DNA from: Lingula anatina
Taxonomy: Eukaryota > Brachiopoda > Lingulata > Lingulida > Lingulidae
Length of the DNA: 64,000 nucleotides
Reading direction: 5' to 3'
Assembly: GCF_001039355.2 (NCBI RefSeq)
Contig: NW_019775823.1
Coordinates: 82,541-146,540 of the forward strand
In this document: positions 35,131-46,522 of the stretch, piece by piece
Numbering within the stretch: the first letter of the stretch is position 1
How the letters are laid out: the number at the start of each line of letters is the position of its first letter
Translations under genes and position numbers: made by a program
The notes under the pieces: generated by a model
What the model saw: the letters and a program-made list of their open reading frames with translations, nothing else
What the model was told of the DNA's origin: nothing
Database searches by the model: none

Positions 35131-38100
35131 TCCTGCATTACACTTGCTGTTCTTTGTACAGACACAGATGTACAGACACAGATGTGTGGCTCCTGCATTA
35201 CACTTGCTGTTCTTTGTACAGACACAGATGTGTCTGCACATACTATAACTGTTATTTGTGTCTGCCGTCGTCATTGGTAACACCGTGACTTTCAAGGACA
35301 ACATGATAAGTGGAAAGCCACAGGTTAGGTTAGAAAATCAGCTTCTTATATTTTTTCCTTCCACTCCAAATGATTAAAATCGCCACAGTAAATTGTCAAG
35401 GACTAGGTAACCCAGAGAAGAGAAAAGACGTTTTGAATTATTATAAAGGGAGAAAATATTCAGTGATATGTCTTCAGGATACGCACTTCACAACAAAGCT
35501 AGAGCCCTATATTGAAACACAATGGGGCTATACTTGTATCTTTAATTCATACCGCTCAAATTGTAGGGGAGTTGCAATTCTTTTTAACAACAATTTTGAG
35601 TTAGTTGTGCATAAAAAAACACAAGATGATAAAGGTAACTTACTCGTTGTAGACTTAACTATTAATGACTGTCGAGTCACGCTATTAAACATTTATGGTC
35701 CAAATGAGGATTATCCAGAATTCTTTGATAAGGTTAGGGAATCCATACTTGAATTTGCAAATACAAACATTATAGTGTGTGGAGATCTTAATATCGCAAT
35801 GGATCCAATTTTAGATACTTTTAATTACAATAGGAATAATAACCCAAGAGCTAGAAAAAAATTAATTGAAACTATGGATGAATTGGATCTGGTAGATTAC
35901 TACAGAGTTATAAATCCTTCCAAAAGAGCATACACATGGCACAAAAAGAACCCAGTTAAACATGGTAGGCTTGATTATATACTAATATCAAATAACCTCT
36001 CAAATCTTGTCACGGATATCTCAATTAAAGCGGGTTACAAATCAGATCACTCGTCAGTTGTCTTAGAATTAAAATTTAATGATTTCGTTAGGGGACCCGG
36101 TCTGTGGAAATTCAATTGTTCTCTTCTAACCGACAGAGAGTTTGTTGACAAAGTAAAACTAACCATTAAAAGAATAAAAAATCAATATGCCAATATCTTG
36201 TATAAAGTATCCATAATTGATTGTATTCCAGAAGAAGACCTGCAATTATCCATATCCGATAGCCTATTTTTGGAAGTACTACTAATGGAAATAAGGGGGG
36301 TAACTATATCACATGCAAGTGCTAAGAAAAAAGATAAGAATAAGAAGGAAAAGGAACTTATTGATGAGATACAAAAACTTAAAGATGACAATGACGCAGG
36401 AAATTTAGTACATAATGGCATCTTGGAAGAAAAAATACAATCACTAGAAACATTAAGGAAAGAGAAACTACGGGGAAGCATGATAAGATCACGCGCACAA
36501 TGGGTTGACGAGGGGGAGAAACCGACGCAATATTTTTGTGGTTTAGAGTCCAGAAACTTTCTGAATAAAACTATTCAGGTGCTAGATATAGATGGAAAAG
36601 GAACAGTCTACGAACAGTCAGAAATCCTTAAGGAGGTGAAGCTTTTCTATGAAAATTTGTATTCAAGCAAAGAAAATGAAATAGATGACGTAGACCTCAG
36701 TAATGTACTAGAACCGTATTCCTTTAATAAATTGGACAATGTTACTGCTCACGAATTAGATCAAGAATTTACATTAACTGAAATCCTAAGTGTTATTAAA
36801 TCAATGAAGAATAACAAGTCCCCAGGAAGTGATGGCTTTTCAGCCGAGTTCTACAAATTTTTTTGGAATGATCTCAAGTACTTTATCAGAAGAGCTATAA
36901 ATGATATTTTTTTTAAAAAAATGTTGCCTATCTCACAAAGACTCGGAATCATTGTATGTCTCCCAAAAGGAGAAAAATCAAGAAAAGACATGAAAAACTG
37001 GAGGCCGATTACACTCCTGAATGTATTTTATAAGATTATTTCTGGATGTATCTGTGGACGAATAAAACGCACTCTGAATTCTCTCATACCTCCATCGCAG
37101 TCGGGTTTCATACCCGGTAGATACTTGGGTGATAACATACGAGCAATATATGATCTGATGGACTATACTGAGAATAGACAGATTCCTGGCCTTCTAATGT
37201 TGATTGACTTCGAAAAAGCTTTTGATTCCTTAGCTTGGTCCTTCATCTATAAAGCTCTTAACATCTTCGGCTTTGGCAGAAATCTAATAACATGGGTAAA
37301 CATACTAAACACTAACATTACAGCATCCGTTCTACAATGTGGTTTCCTGTCGAAACCGTTTTCTATCCAAAGAGGTTGTCGACAAGGTGACCCAGTAGCC
37401 CCTTATTTATTTATATTGAGTGCTGAAATGCTGTCAATACTGATAAAGAGCAACACATTTATAAAAGGAATAACAATTAATGGAATCGAGAATAAGATTT
37501 TACAATATGCAGATGACACTTCACTTACATTAGATGGATCGAAAGAATCTTTATTCAATTCCCTGGAAACCCTTGAATACTTTGCAAAATTATCTGGACT
37601 ACACATCAATGCCTCAAAAACTAAAGTAATATGGATAGGTTCCAAAAAATATAGTAAAGATGTGTACCATCATTCCAGATGGAAACTTTATTGGGGGGTA
37701 CAAATATTTGAGCTGTTAGGCATAACTTTTTCAGTAGAGTTAAGTGACATGATTGATCTGAATTATCAAAAGCAAATGACAAAAGTACAAAGTCAGATTA
37801 AACAATGGAAAAAACGCATCCTTAGCCCAATAGGTAAAACCACGATTGTAAAATCGTTATTAATTTCCAAACTTACCCATCTATTTATCTCCCTACCCAA
37901 CCCAAACAACGGATTTATTAAATCGCTTGAGACTGAGTTTTATAATTTTGTATGGGGGTCAAAATGTGATAGAATTAAAAGGGACGTAGCCTCTCAAAAT
38001 CACAACGCTGGTGGCCTTAAAATGATTGACATAAAATGTTTTATTACATCATTAAAATGTTCTTGGTTGAAAAGACTAATTACTAGGAAACAGATTTGGA

Positions 38101-39490
38101 CTAATATATTAGAATCCATATTAGGAAAAAAGTTAATCCAGAACCTGCTCGACTTTGGTGATGATTATGTCAGGAAGTTAGCAGAACGTATCCAAAACAA
38201 ATTTTGGCAGGATACTCTGATAGCTTGGGCTTACTTTATGAAAGTCCAAATGTTAAGGGAATGGGCAAGTGACCCAGGCGCAATACCTCTTTGGTATAAT
38301 ACTGAAATTAAGATTAACAACGCTTCGGTGTTTATCCCTTCCTGGTACAAACAAGGAATAAAAGTTCTTGGAGATATGTTGGACAATCAGGGAAATTTAA
38401 TGAAAAAGAATGTGCTTGAACAAAAATTCAATTTGAGAGTCCAAACTATGCAGTTTAATAGCATGTACAGTGCAGTTAAGGTTTTTCTAAGACAATTTGA
38501 TAAGGAAAAGGTGGCTATTACAGTCACCCCTTACTACCCGTTTCATTTCAAGGGGCTTATGCTAAATGAAAAAGGAAACAGATATGTATATAATGTCCTA
38601 AATAAGAAAAATATTATTCCCACTGGTGTCTGTACATGGAACCAAAAACTATTCAATAACGGGGACGCTCGCTTAAAAACGGAAGAAATTTTTGAGACTT
38701 GTTTTGGAACTTCTCGAGATACAACGTTACAATGGCTTCAGTTTAGAATAATACATAGGATACTCCCTTTGGGTGCTTATTTGAAAAAGATTGGCATTCA
38801 GGATAATGACATATGTGGCTTTTGTAAAAGAGACCGTGAAGATCTCCTTCATGTGTTTATACAATGTAATAGTGTGCGTCCTCTTTGGAATAAGTTTCAA
38901 GACCATATACTCGAAAAAACTAATGTCAATTTGGATCTCGATGACTATAAAATCTTGTTTGGAATAAAATGCACAACGGAAAGTAAAATTTTTAATTTAC
39001 TTATTATGTTTGGAAAACTATATATTTACAAGTGCCTGAAACAAAAAAAGACCCCAAGCTTTCAAGGTCTTTTGGGTTACATAAAATTTATGTATCATGT
39101 TGAAAAAAATATTGCTTTGCGTCATGGATCTTGCACATATGACAACTTTGTTAAACAATGGGCACAATGGTTACCACTTTTTGTTGAAGGGGAATAGCAG
39201 TAGCATCCCTTTCTTTATCTTTTGGGTTTAAGTTTTCTATTATATTTTATTTAATTTTGTTTTGTTAATCAGCAGGCACTTAGAGATGAAGTTACTATAT
39301 TTGAGTGAAATGGACAGACAACTAATTAGTCTATTTTTGTAAACACAACTGTGTAATGCAAGGATAATATACATATTAGCAGTGACCAAGTATGAGTGTT
39401 GTGCGTACGTGGGTATGTGTGCGTGTATGAAAGGAACATATATATATACTCTATTTGTGTTTATTTATTTACTTATTATTATTTTTTTTC

Positions 39491-39546
<56 letters not shown>
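35131..39546 (+). mobile_element. Apparently complete non-LTR retrotransposon (L1/Tx1-like LINE)
   Basis: A 4.4-kb element bounded by an 11-12 bp perfect target-site duplication. It has a 240-bp leader containing a 60-bp tandem duplication (units starting at 35131 and 35191, tcctgcattacacttgctgt), one uninterrupted ORF (35370-39197), a 300-bp 3' UTR and a roughly 52-base poly(A) tail (39495-39546). The pure tail, perfect duplication and open frame indicate a recent insertion. No ORF1-type protein is present in the leader. Confidence 0.9.
35370..39197 (+). CDS. LINE ORF2: AP-endonuclease, reverse transcriptase, zinc-binding domain
   Basis: 1275 aa, intact. The N-terminal endonuclease/exonuclease/phosphatase fold has NCQGLG, ICLQDTHF (Asp where Glu is more usual), GDLN at 138-141, the RLDYIL loop and SDH at 225-227, the residues used to nick target DNA. 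The central reverse transcriptase has LIDFEKAFDSLAW, the QRGCRQGDPVAPYLF block and the catalytic YADD at 713-716. The C-terminal RVT zinc-binding domain (from C1149) has CGFC, then H and C in LLHVFIQCNSVRPLW. Together these carry out target-primed reverse transcription. The layout fits the L1/Tx1 group. The fine clade is not assignable by eye. Confidence 0.93.
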   Translation: MIKIATVNCQGLGNPEKRKDVLNYYKGRKYSVICLQDTHFTTKLEPYIETQWGYTCIFNSYRSNCRGVAILFNNNFELVVHKKTQDDKGNLLVVDLTINDCRVTLLNIYGPNEDYPEFFDKVRESILEFANTNIIVCGDLNIAMDPILDTFNYNRNNNPRARKKLIETMDELDLVDYYRVINPSKRAYTWHKKNPVKHGRLDYILISNNLSNLVTDISIKAGYKSDHSSVVLELKFNDFVRGPGLWKFNCSLLTDREFVDKVKLTIKRIKNQYANILYKVSIIDCIPEEDLQLSISDSLFLEVLLMEIRGVTISHASAKKKDKNKKEKELIDEIQKLKDDNDAGNLVHNGILEEKIQSLETLRKEKLRGSMIRSRAQWVDEGEKPTQYFCGLESRNFLNKTIQVLDIDGKGTVYEQSEILKEVKLFYENLYSSKENEIDDVDLSNVLEPYSFNKLDNVTAHELDQEFTLTEILSVIKSMKNNKSPGSDGFSAEFYKFFWNDLKYFIRRAINDIFFKKMLPISQRLGIIVCLPKGEKSRKDMKNWRPITLLNVFYKIISGCICGRIKRTLNSLIPPSQSGFIPGRYLGDNIRAIYDLMDYTENRQIPGLLMLIDFEKAFDSLAWSFIYKALNIFGFGRNLITWVNILNTNITASVLQCGFLSKPFSIQRGCRQGDPVAPYLFILSAEMLSILIKSNTFIKGITINGIENKILQYADDTSLTLDGSKESLFNSLETLEYFAKLSGLHINASKTKVIWIGSKKYSKDVYHHSRWKLYWGVQIFELLGITFSVELSDMIDLNYQKQMTKVQSQIKQWKKRILSPIGKTTIVKSLLISKLTHLFISLPNPNNGFIKSLETEFYNFVWGSKCDRIKRDVASQNHNAGGLKMIDIKCFITSLKCSWLKRLITRKQIWTNILESILGKKLIQNLLDFGDDYVRKLAERIQNKFWQDTLIAWAYFMKVQMLREWASDPGAIPLWYNTEIKINNASVFIPSWYKQGIKVLGDMLDNQGNLMKKNVLEQKFNLRVQTMQFNSMYSAVKVFLRQFDKEKVAITVTPYYPFHFKGLMLNEKGNRYVYNVLNKKNIIPTGVCTWNQKLFNNGDARLKTEEIFETCFGTSRDTTLQWLQFRIIHRILPLGAYLKKIGIQDNDICGFCKRDREDLLHVFIQCNSVRPLWNKFQDHILEKTNVNLDLDDYKILFGIKCTTESKIFNLLIMFGKLYIYKCLKQKKTPSFQGLLGYIKFMYHVEKNIALRHGSCTYDNFVKQWAQWLPLFVEGE

Positions 39547-39551
<5 letters not shown>

Positions 39552-39557
39552 TATCGC
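39546..39557 (+). repeat. LINE target-site duplication, 3' copy
   Basis: (a)tttcttatcgc directly follows the poly(A) tail, identical to 35119-35130. Confidence 0.85.
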
Positions 39558-39938
39558 GCCGTCTACAGGAGATAATTGCAGTGCGCGGTAGACGCACACG
39601 CTGTTAGGCACGTGACCTTTAACGAGCACATCCTAATGCTAATTGTGTGTGAATTTGGTGATATTTGATGGCGTCTTTTCAATTTAATAGACATTTCTGT
39701 ACATCTGAACAAGGCACAGTGAAACAGTGGATTTGAGGGGTTACCTCTTTTAAATATTACTAAATGGTATAAAATGTGTATATTTTCACCACTATTTTGT
39801 ATTTTTTTAAACCATTAATCATGTTAGACACGGTATCTGTAATAAAAAGCACTTTTCTAACAATTTACAGCTGTGAGGTGATCATTTGTAGATAAAAGTG
39901 CACGGAAATGGGGGTGGGACAACCTTTTTGACCAATGT

Positions 39939-40056
39939 TGTATGTGAAGTAATACACTGTCACCCGAGCGATATATGTCATAACAACTCGAGCGTCAGCG
40001 AGAGGTATTCATGGCATATATCGCGAGAGGGTGACAGTGTATTATTTGACATACAT
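39939..40056. repeat. Long inverted repeat (hairpin), arms about 42 bp
   Basis: The left arm 39939-39980 (with aatacactgtcaccc) pairs with the right arm 40014-40056 (gggtgacagtgtatt), with a few mismatches and a loop of about 33 bases. It could be a foldback element or a MITE core. No target duplication is evident. Confidence 0.7.
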
Positions 40057-40370
40057 ACCGAGAACAAATATAGTCATTTCACCCTAAAAAAAACCATAAA
40101 ACCGAATAAAGTGACCCTATATCACGCTCTAGAGATGTTATGTGGAATAAACTCATCGATATCCACGTGCGCTGGTCACCTCCCGCCTGGCCAAATTCTT
40201 ATGTAATGTCTGACCAATTTGAACAATTTTTGCTGAATACTTGTCGTGAAAAGTATACTGGCTTGAAAAGTATTTAATCAACCGTCGAAACTGACCATGC
40301 TCGTCTTAGCTGAGCCACACCTAGCTGGGACTGCTGCGGAAAAAAGGTCCCAAGGCAAAACGTCTACTTT

Positions 40371-40780
40371 TTAGTGACATTTCTGATAAACGAGGAGCGT
40401 CGGATTAGAATATAGTCAAACTAATTATTCACAAGTGCGAAGGAGAAAGAAATTTACTCTTTACTATGGTGATATTTCTGACAAGGAGGCAGTTTCGAAA
40501 TATAGTCAAAGTCAGACGGATGTTTACTACGAGTTCACGGGAGTAATAATTCTTGTTTGATTGTTATTTCTGACGACGTGGCGGTTACGGAATATAGTCA
40601 AAATCAAACGGAGGTTTATTTCAAGTCCACAGGAGTAATAATTCTACGTTTTGGTGACATCTTTTACTACGAGGCGGTTTCGGAGTATACATGTGCTGGT
40701 TTTCAGAGCATTCATGTGCTACATGTAATTACAAGTTCAAAGGGGGAATAGATTTGATTTTTACCGAAATATCTGATAAA
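40371..40780 (+). repeat. Tandem array of about 92-bp diverged units
   Basis: About four units start near 40371, 40467, 40557 and 40649, each opening with a gtgacatttctgac-like block and sharing ggcggtttcggaatatagtc and gagtaataattct. Identity is moderate, so this is an old minisatellite or array. Confidence 0.65.
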
Positions 40781-41890
40781 GTGGAAGATTGAAAAGCTGA
40801 AAAACAAAAGGTAAATCACACAACCCTCGTTAAAAAGTTATAGATTTACAAATGTGTATGTACGCATGGCTCAATTGTAAACTAATTCCCGTTTTCAAAC
40901 CATACCCACATGATATGACTTTATAAAATTATAAAGAATAATTGTTAAACGTGAAAAGTGTATGTTAATTTTAAGAGTGTGAGAGATTTTAAATTTGTCA
41001 ACTGGTAGGTATATAACGCAAGTAAAGTTACTATATTCTCTTGATGCCAAGAAGGTCATATGATCACTGTCTTCGGCTTTCAGCATTTACGAGACCTCGA
41101 CTGATTTAACCAAGATGTAGTCGTGAAATTCTAGACTACGACGAGGTTATATCCGAGTTTTCCGAGAGACGCTACGCAGAAATGTCGAGTGAAGCGAGAT
41201 ATTTTTGGGTCTCGGCTCGAGGTTGCCCTCGATCTTCACTGAAGCTTGGCTTAATGGACAGGCTTCAGTGATCAGCATATCGCCATGGTCATATAACATC
41301 CCTAGGTATGTATTTCAGGTGAGATAGCAATCTGCATGGGGCGTAACTTCATCCCCGAATCATGGAAATTATATATAGGAGCCTAACACTAAGTGAGCAA
41401 AAACAAAAAAAAGGGAAAAACTTAATTAAGAAAATTATGGTCTGGATTTTTATTTTGGAAGCTCTATGTGAAAACAACTATGAAAGTTTGACGGAGATAT
41501 GCTGAGACGCATAAAAAAGTTGCCCTTATCGTTGTAAAATAATTTTAGCATCCCAGTACTTCTCTGAATTGAGTTTTTCTTTTCTTTCTTTTTTTTTTTT
41601 ACCATTTTCGACCATTTTGACCGTCTTCCGACAGAAAAAATTAGACACCCGTCAATCCGGAAGACCCAGAAGACGCAGAGGCCATACGGAGCATATATTT
41701 GAAAAGAACGTTTTTTTTAAGCAAAAAGACAAAGACATCTGAAACTTTGGGAAATCATTGTACATATACTGAGGTTTATGTCCAGCAATCCTCTTGAAAT
41801 TTGATGGGTCTTTGTATGAAATTAAATTACTTTTTTGGGTCCATTTTATTTATTTTTTTATTTTTTTTTATTTTATTATTATTATTTTTT

Positions 41891-41933
<43 letters not shown>

Positions 41934-41973
41934 TTTTTTGGAGGAGGGGTCACCCTGTACCAAGTGTACTCAT

Positions 41974-42038
41974 CACGCAGAAACTTGGGCAAAAAAGGCA
42001 CAGGCCAAGATAAACAAGGGAAGCCACTTCGGTACAAT
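41974..42038 (-). pseudogene. Relic first exon of a fourth amylase-tail-like gene
   Basis: This 65-bp stretch aligns base for base with exon 1 of the gene at 46523-48748 (aaacttgggc and cacaggccaaga shared), but the start codon is ATT and the splice donor GT has become AT. The DNA upstream of it (42040-42230) matches the upstream regions of the genes at 43208 and 46523, including tttttgatgattca and gataaccactaaa. Nothing of exons 2-5 is found to the left, where T/A repeats begin. It is a dead, truncated array member. Confidence 0.7.
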
Positions 42039-42292
42039 TGTCCTCAACAAACGTAATGGAAACACCAAGGCGCATTGAACAGTATACACCTTTAATTCAA
42101 CAGGTAAGATACGGTTTTGGAATTTATCAGTTATCTGTTTTTGATGATTCATTATTTGTTTCAGTTTATCTAGGCGAAGGACTAGTTGAGATAACCACTA
42201 AACAACCTAGAATTTATCCATTGCCGCCCAGGACTGCATTGCAAATTTTATGCACGATTAAGCCAAGTCGAGGAAAATACAATACTCTCTAC

Positions 42293-42394
42293 TACCCTCT
42301 ACCAGGGCGACAGACCAAAATGACCGTCTATCTATCTAGAGACATATCTGTGAATATCTGTAAAAAAATTTATCTGTTGCCCTGGTAGAGGGTA
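42293..42394. repeat. Hairpin with taccctctaccagggc arms
   Basis: Arms 42293-42313 and 42374-42394 are inverted copies. Partly related sequence occurs at 45340-45715, upstream of the next gene copy, so it belongs to the duplicated unit or to a repeat family inserted in it. Confidence 0.6.
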
Positions 42395-43207
42395 ACTCTC
42401 TACCGGGGCCGCAAATTATTTATGTGGTTTATTTCTCCAAGGCGAGTGGAGAAATCTATTGTGGTGACCCTGGTAGAGGTTACAAAAGTGCTATATCTAT
42501 GCAGGGAATTATATCGGATATATAATTCCCTGATCTATGCAAAAGTGGTTGCAAATGACTTGCAGCGGTAGCATTTTTGAAAGTCAGAAATGATTTATTT
42601 CAGTCCCAAACAGATAACGATGTCTTAAACCATGTACTTGTATGTTTTTATGTCGAAGTTGCTGAAGTTACCAGTATATAACTTATTAACAACGGCAGTA
42701 TTTGAAAGAGCTGGATTTAGACATGTATTCATTTTTGCATGTATTCATTTATTTTCTGCAAGCTTAGCTTTGATTGCTGAGACCCTGTATGGCATACGGA
42801 TGCACATTAACCAGTAGGTCGGCTGTGTTTGGTTCCAGGGAAGAAAGTCACAACACACCCCTCATGACGTATTTGTGTAATTTGAATTTCTCAAAAGACA
42901 AGCATACTAATCTGTGTCTTCGTGTTCGAATATGTTTGAAAAAAGCGACGACGGCGTTTGTCAATAACTAAATATTATGTTACCCATTAGTGAATGAAAT
43001 GTAAGGGCATCATCATTTGCCTTCACTTGAAAGTGTTTAGACGTTTTCGAAGAATGTTCCAGTCAGGCGACTCATCCATAACACAAAAACAGACATGATG
43101 ATCAATACGTTCATAATAATTGCCACTTTTCAAGAATTGTATTACTCTTACAAGTACATGCAATTTTTTTCAAATCTGGGACTGGTATCCGCAACATGAC
43201 ACTGCAA

Positions 43208-43688
43208 CTAATAATTATCCGGTAAAGCAGGGTCGGGATGGTTAGGGAAGATCTCACAAGGAAAGGGCTTTCCCCACTGGAACACGTTAGTCACGCCGCA
43301 CCTTGCCATGTGGTTCCTAGAGCTTGGAGGGGGCATATACCTGCAAGACGTGCAAGAGTCACGTTGCCAAATATCCGGCTCCCATTCTCGTTCAGGGGTA
43401 AGGTAAGCCTTGAAAAATAACAAGTGAAATTGCTAATTCTATTTCGGGTTGTGAATGCAATATTGAAGAATTTCTCGAAATCTTTTTTAAAACAATTGAA
43501 TATGTCCGTCGAGCAATTACATGAAATACGCCCCATTTTTATTTCTGTCATTTATTCATCCCTTATTTATGTATCATTTCTCTCAATTTATGCCTTAATT
43601 TCAAATTCAAATTAAAAGATAACTTTCTCAACAAAATGAGTTGTTAAGCAATACCTTAATATCATAGACAAAGGAAAACAAAAGAAAA

Positions 43689-43724
<36 letters not shown>

Positions 43725-45067
43725 GAAAACACACACGAAAACACAGTGAAGTTCATTAGATCAATATACAATATAAAAGCGTACTGCCCAGTACCTTTAC
43801 ATTAAACCAGCCTTCCCAAGTTCTGGAACAGTCCATAAGCACGTCCAACATCCAGTAGTGTTCTCCCCACTTGTTCCGAGGAGTGTAACCGAAACCGGCT
43901 CTCTCAGCGTTAAAGTAATCAGGGTCGTTCATTGTACAAAAGTGAAAAAAAAATACTTATAAACAAAATTAAGTCAATAAAATAATCAGTTAAAAGTAAA
44001 CACCAAGCGTCAATCGTAAGATTTAAAAGCACGTTGTATTTCATATCAAATGCACTGACACATATATCTAACCAAATGGCTGTCCAAAAAACACTACACT
44101 TCCTTCATGCTCGTCGAGCAAGTCTAAAGAGTAAATAAACAATAAATATAATGCATAATACTCACAGACGACCCTGGTAATAGCAAGCCATATCGTTCGG
44201 GTCGCACCAACCACTTGCATCAGTAGTCCACATCATGGGTGTCCCTTGGGGCGGGAAATTGATCGACTCAACCATGCCCTGGCCCCACTCTGGACCGTAC
44301 CAGTCCAGGAAATTGTCCCCCTGACGCCAGGCATTGTATTTCCCATAACGAGTTGTCCAGATGTGCCAAATGGGGATGCTGCACGGGTCAACAGTGGCGT
44401 TGTGGACACAATCCGGTCGTCTACTGTGGTCTAGACCTACAGGTGAGTGAGGGAATTATTCATTTATTTATTTTCATTTATTTATTTTTTATTTTTTATT
44501 TTTTAATTTTTATTGCAAATAATTGACTAACTTGTATAAAACATAAGTACCTCCTCGAAGAAAGACATACTGTGAGGGTGACGTCTCCTTGTGGATGAAT
44601 ATGATGGTCCTTTGCCAGTCACTGCTTATAGAAAGTGAAAAATACGGCAGGTTTACATGTATGTACATGTGCAAAAGTGGCGGCAAAACAAGCCTACTTC
44701 TACGCAGACATGGAGCACGTGCACTTGCAAAAACATATCCTTCATTTAAATGAAAATAGCTCGCATTTTAATGACATTTTAGAGTTAATCAGCACTTGCA
44801 TCAAACAAATCGTGTGAAAAATATTTTATTACCGTCTCAGTTATAGACTTGTTAAAGTTGTTGAAATTACTGCATACTTTAAGACGCAAGCACACGTATT
44901 TCACAAAATCACCATACTGCGTTGATGCTGCTGAACGATGGTGTTAATGGCGACATAACAGAATTCCCATTCACACATTTTACCTGTACTAAGTGTACTC
45001 ACCTCGGAGGAAGTTGAGCAGTAGAAGCACAGGCCAAGACCAACAAAGCAAGAACACTCGGTACCAT
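43208..45067 (-). CDS. Secreted amylase-C-terminal-like protein, copy 1 (broken splice acceptor)
   Basis: Exons: 45067-45003, 44624-44551, 44436-44166, about 43927-43795 and 43408-43208. Signal peptide [18 protein letters not shown], then [90 protein letters not shown] and [15 protein letters not shown], ending DNY. All frames are open, but the base pair before the fourth exon is AA on the coding strand (43929-43928) where both sister genes have AG. Correct splicing is therefore doubtful. It could be an allele, a sequencing error or early pseudogenisation. Likely function is as for copy 2. Confidence 0.7.
43690..43725. repeat. (CT)n-(CA)n microsatellite
   Basis: Short CT then CA repeats in the last intron of the copy 1 gene, followed by two acacacgaaa variants. 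Confidence 0.9.
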
Positions 45068-45426
45068 TTTCTTTAACGAAAGTAATATAGTTATATCACT
45101 TGGGTGCACTGAACAGTGTGCGGGTTTTATCCAACAGCTAGGATTCGACTCTGGATATTATCAGTTATCTATAGATACAAATAAGCTGTTTTTGATGATT
45201 CAATATTTGTTACAGATGATCTAGGTGAAGGACTAGCTAAGATAACCACTAAATAACCTCAAATTTGGCGATTGCCATACCACGCGCGCAGAACTTGCAT
45301 GTCAAATAACATACACGAGTAAACCAAACCGGGGAAAATAATATTATCTACCAGGGGCGGCAAAATAAATATGGGCACTTTTATAAAACGCGAGTACAGA
45401 AATGTGCCATGAATTAGCCTGAGACA

Positions 45427-45666
45427 TACACACAATGGACAATAAAAGTGTCACCCCTACTGAACCAATACTTTGGGGGAGATAAGTGACTGTGGAATGA
45501 TATGCTCCTGGTATCATTTTATTTACATCAAATAAAAAAAGCACAAAAAAAGGTACACCAGGCATTATAACTACTTAAGATCTGCCTACTTTCATTATTG
45601 ATTACTTGATTATTATTTGATTACTCTGATTCAGGGGGAGACACTTCTATTGTCCATTGTGTGTAT
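45427..45666. mobile_element. About 240-bp TIR element
   Basis: The ends atacacacaatggacaata and aagtgtc (45427-45452) pair with 45640-45666 with one mismatch. Weaker complementarity continues inward. It lies upstream of copy 1, inside sequence related to the 42293-42480 repeat, so it appears nested. Confidence 0.55.
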
Positions 45667-46522
45667 CTGTGAATATCTATCGAAAAATCAATCTGGGACC
45701 GTGGAAGAGGGTAGAAAAATGTTGTATTTAAATAATAGTTGATGATTTATAGCGGTAACAATTTTGAAAGTCAGAAATGGATTTTTCTATTTATTTATTT
45801 ATTTATTTATTTTTGTCAGTTTCATACAGTTGAAGATTCGATTGCTTAAACAATGTACTAGTATGTATATATAGTGCAGTTTACGGTCGTATAACATCAT
45901 AGGAGCGAGTCAGGACTTTTATATCTGAGCAGTTATAAATGAGATAAACACTATTTGATTTTCCAATTTTATTCACCGCAATCAAATGACGGCTGAAATT
46001 ATAAACAATTACATTGTACAGACAGTTTAAACAGAAGATTATTATATCGAACGCAGAACTAACAAATAATGTCAAATGTGATATAAATATACATGTATAA
46101 ACAGACTGAAAGAAATAAAGTCAAATTTACCTCAGATATAAAAGTCCTGTAGTATTACCCAGCCATTATTCTCTATTATTTACTTTAGCTTTTTTGTTTT
46201 AGCTGAATTTATTCATTTATACGTTCATTTTGTGAAAGCGTAGCTTTGATTGCTGAGACCTGCATGTAGTAAGGCAGGTAGATGTACATTTACCAGTAGG
46301 TCGGCCATTACAATATTCAAAGGAAAAACAGTACTCTCAAAGAGGTCCAAAGATGGCCAGCACTCTTCACAAACAAATGAGCATAATGGACTTTAATGTC
46401 TCATAATCTTTTATTGCTTTTGAATTAATTTTTCACAATTATTACTTGATTTTTTTTTTCAATTTTACATTTATTTATCCGGATAAGACGAGTCAACTAA
46501 ATTTTCGAACAACTTCCTCAGT

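Larger units (their letters stand above)
39558..41940. other. Non-coding region between the LINE and the secreted-protein array
   Basis: No gene recognised. It holds a long hairpin, a tandem array of about 92-bp units and AT-rich tracts, including (ATTT)n at about 41890-41935 beside the relic exon. Confidence 0.6.

Noticed and set aside
40371-40780. Tandem units considered as a CRISPR-like array
   Set aside because: Units are diverged throughout, with no constant repeat and variable spacer, and the genome is animal.
41794-42078. Plus-strand frames through the (ATTT)n tract
   Set aside because: Low-complexity translation. The real signal here is the minus-strand relic exon.
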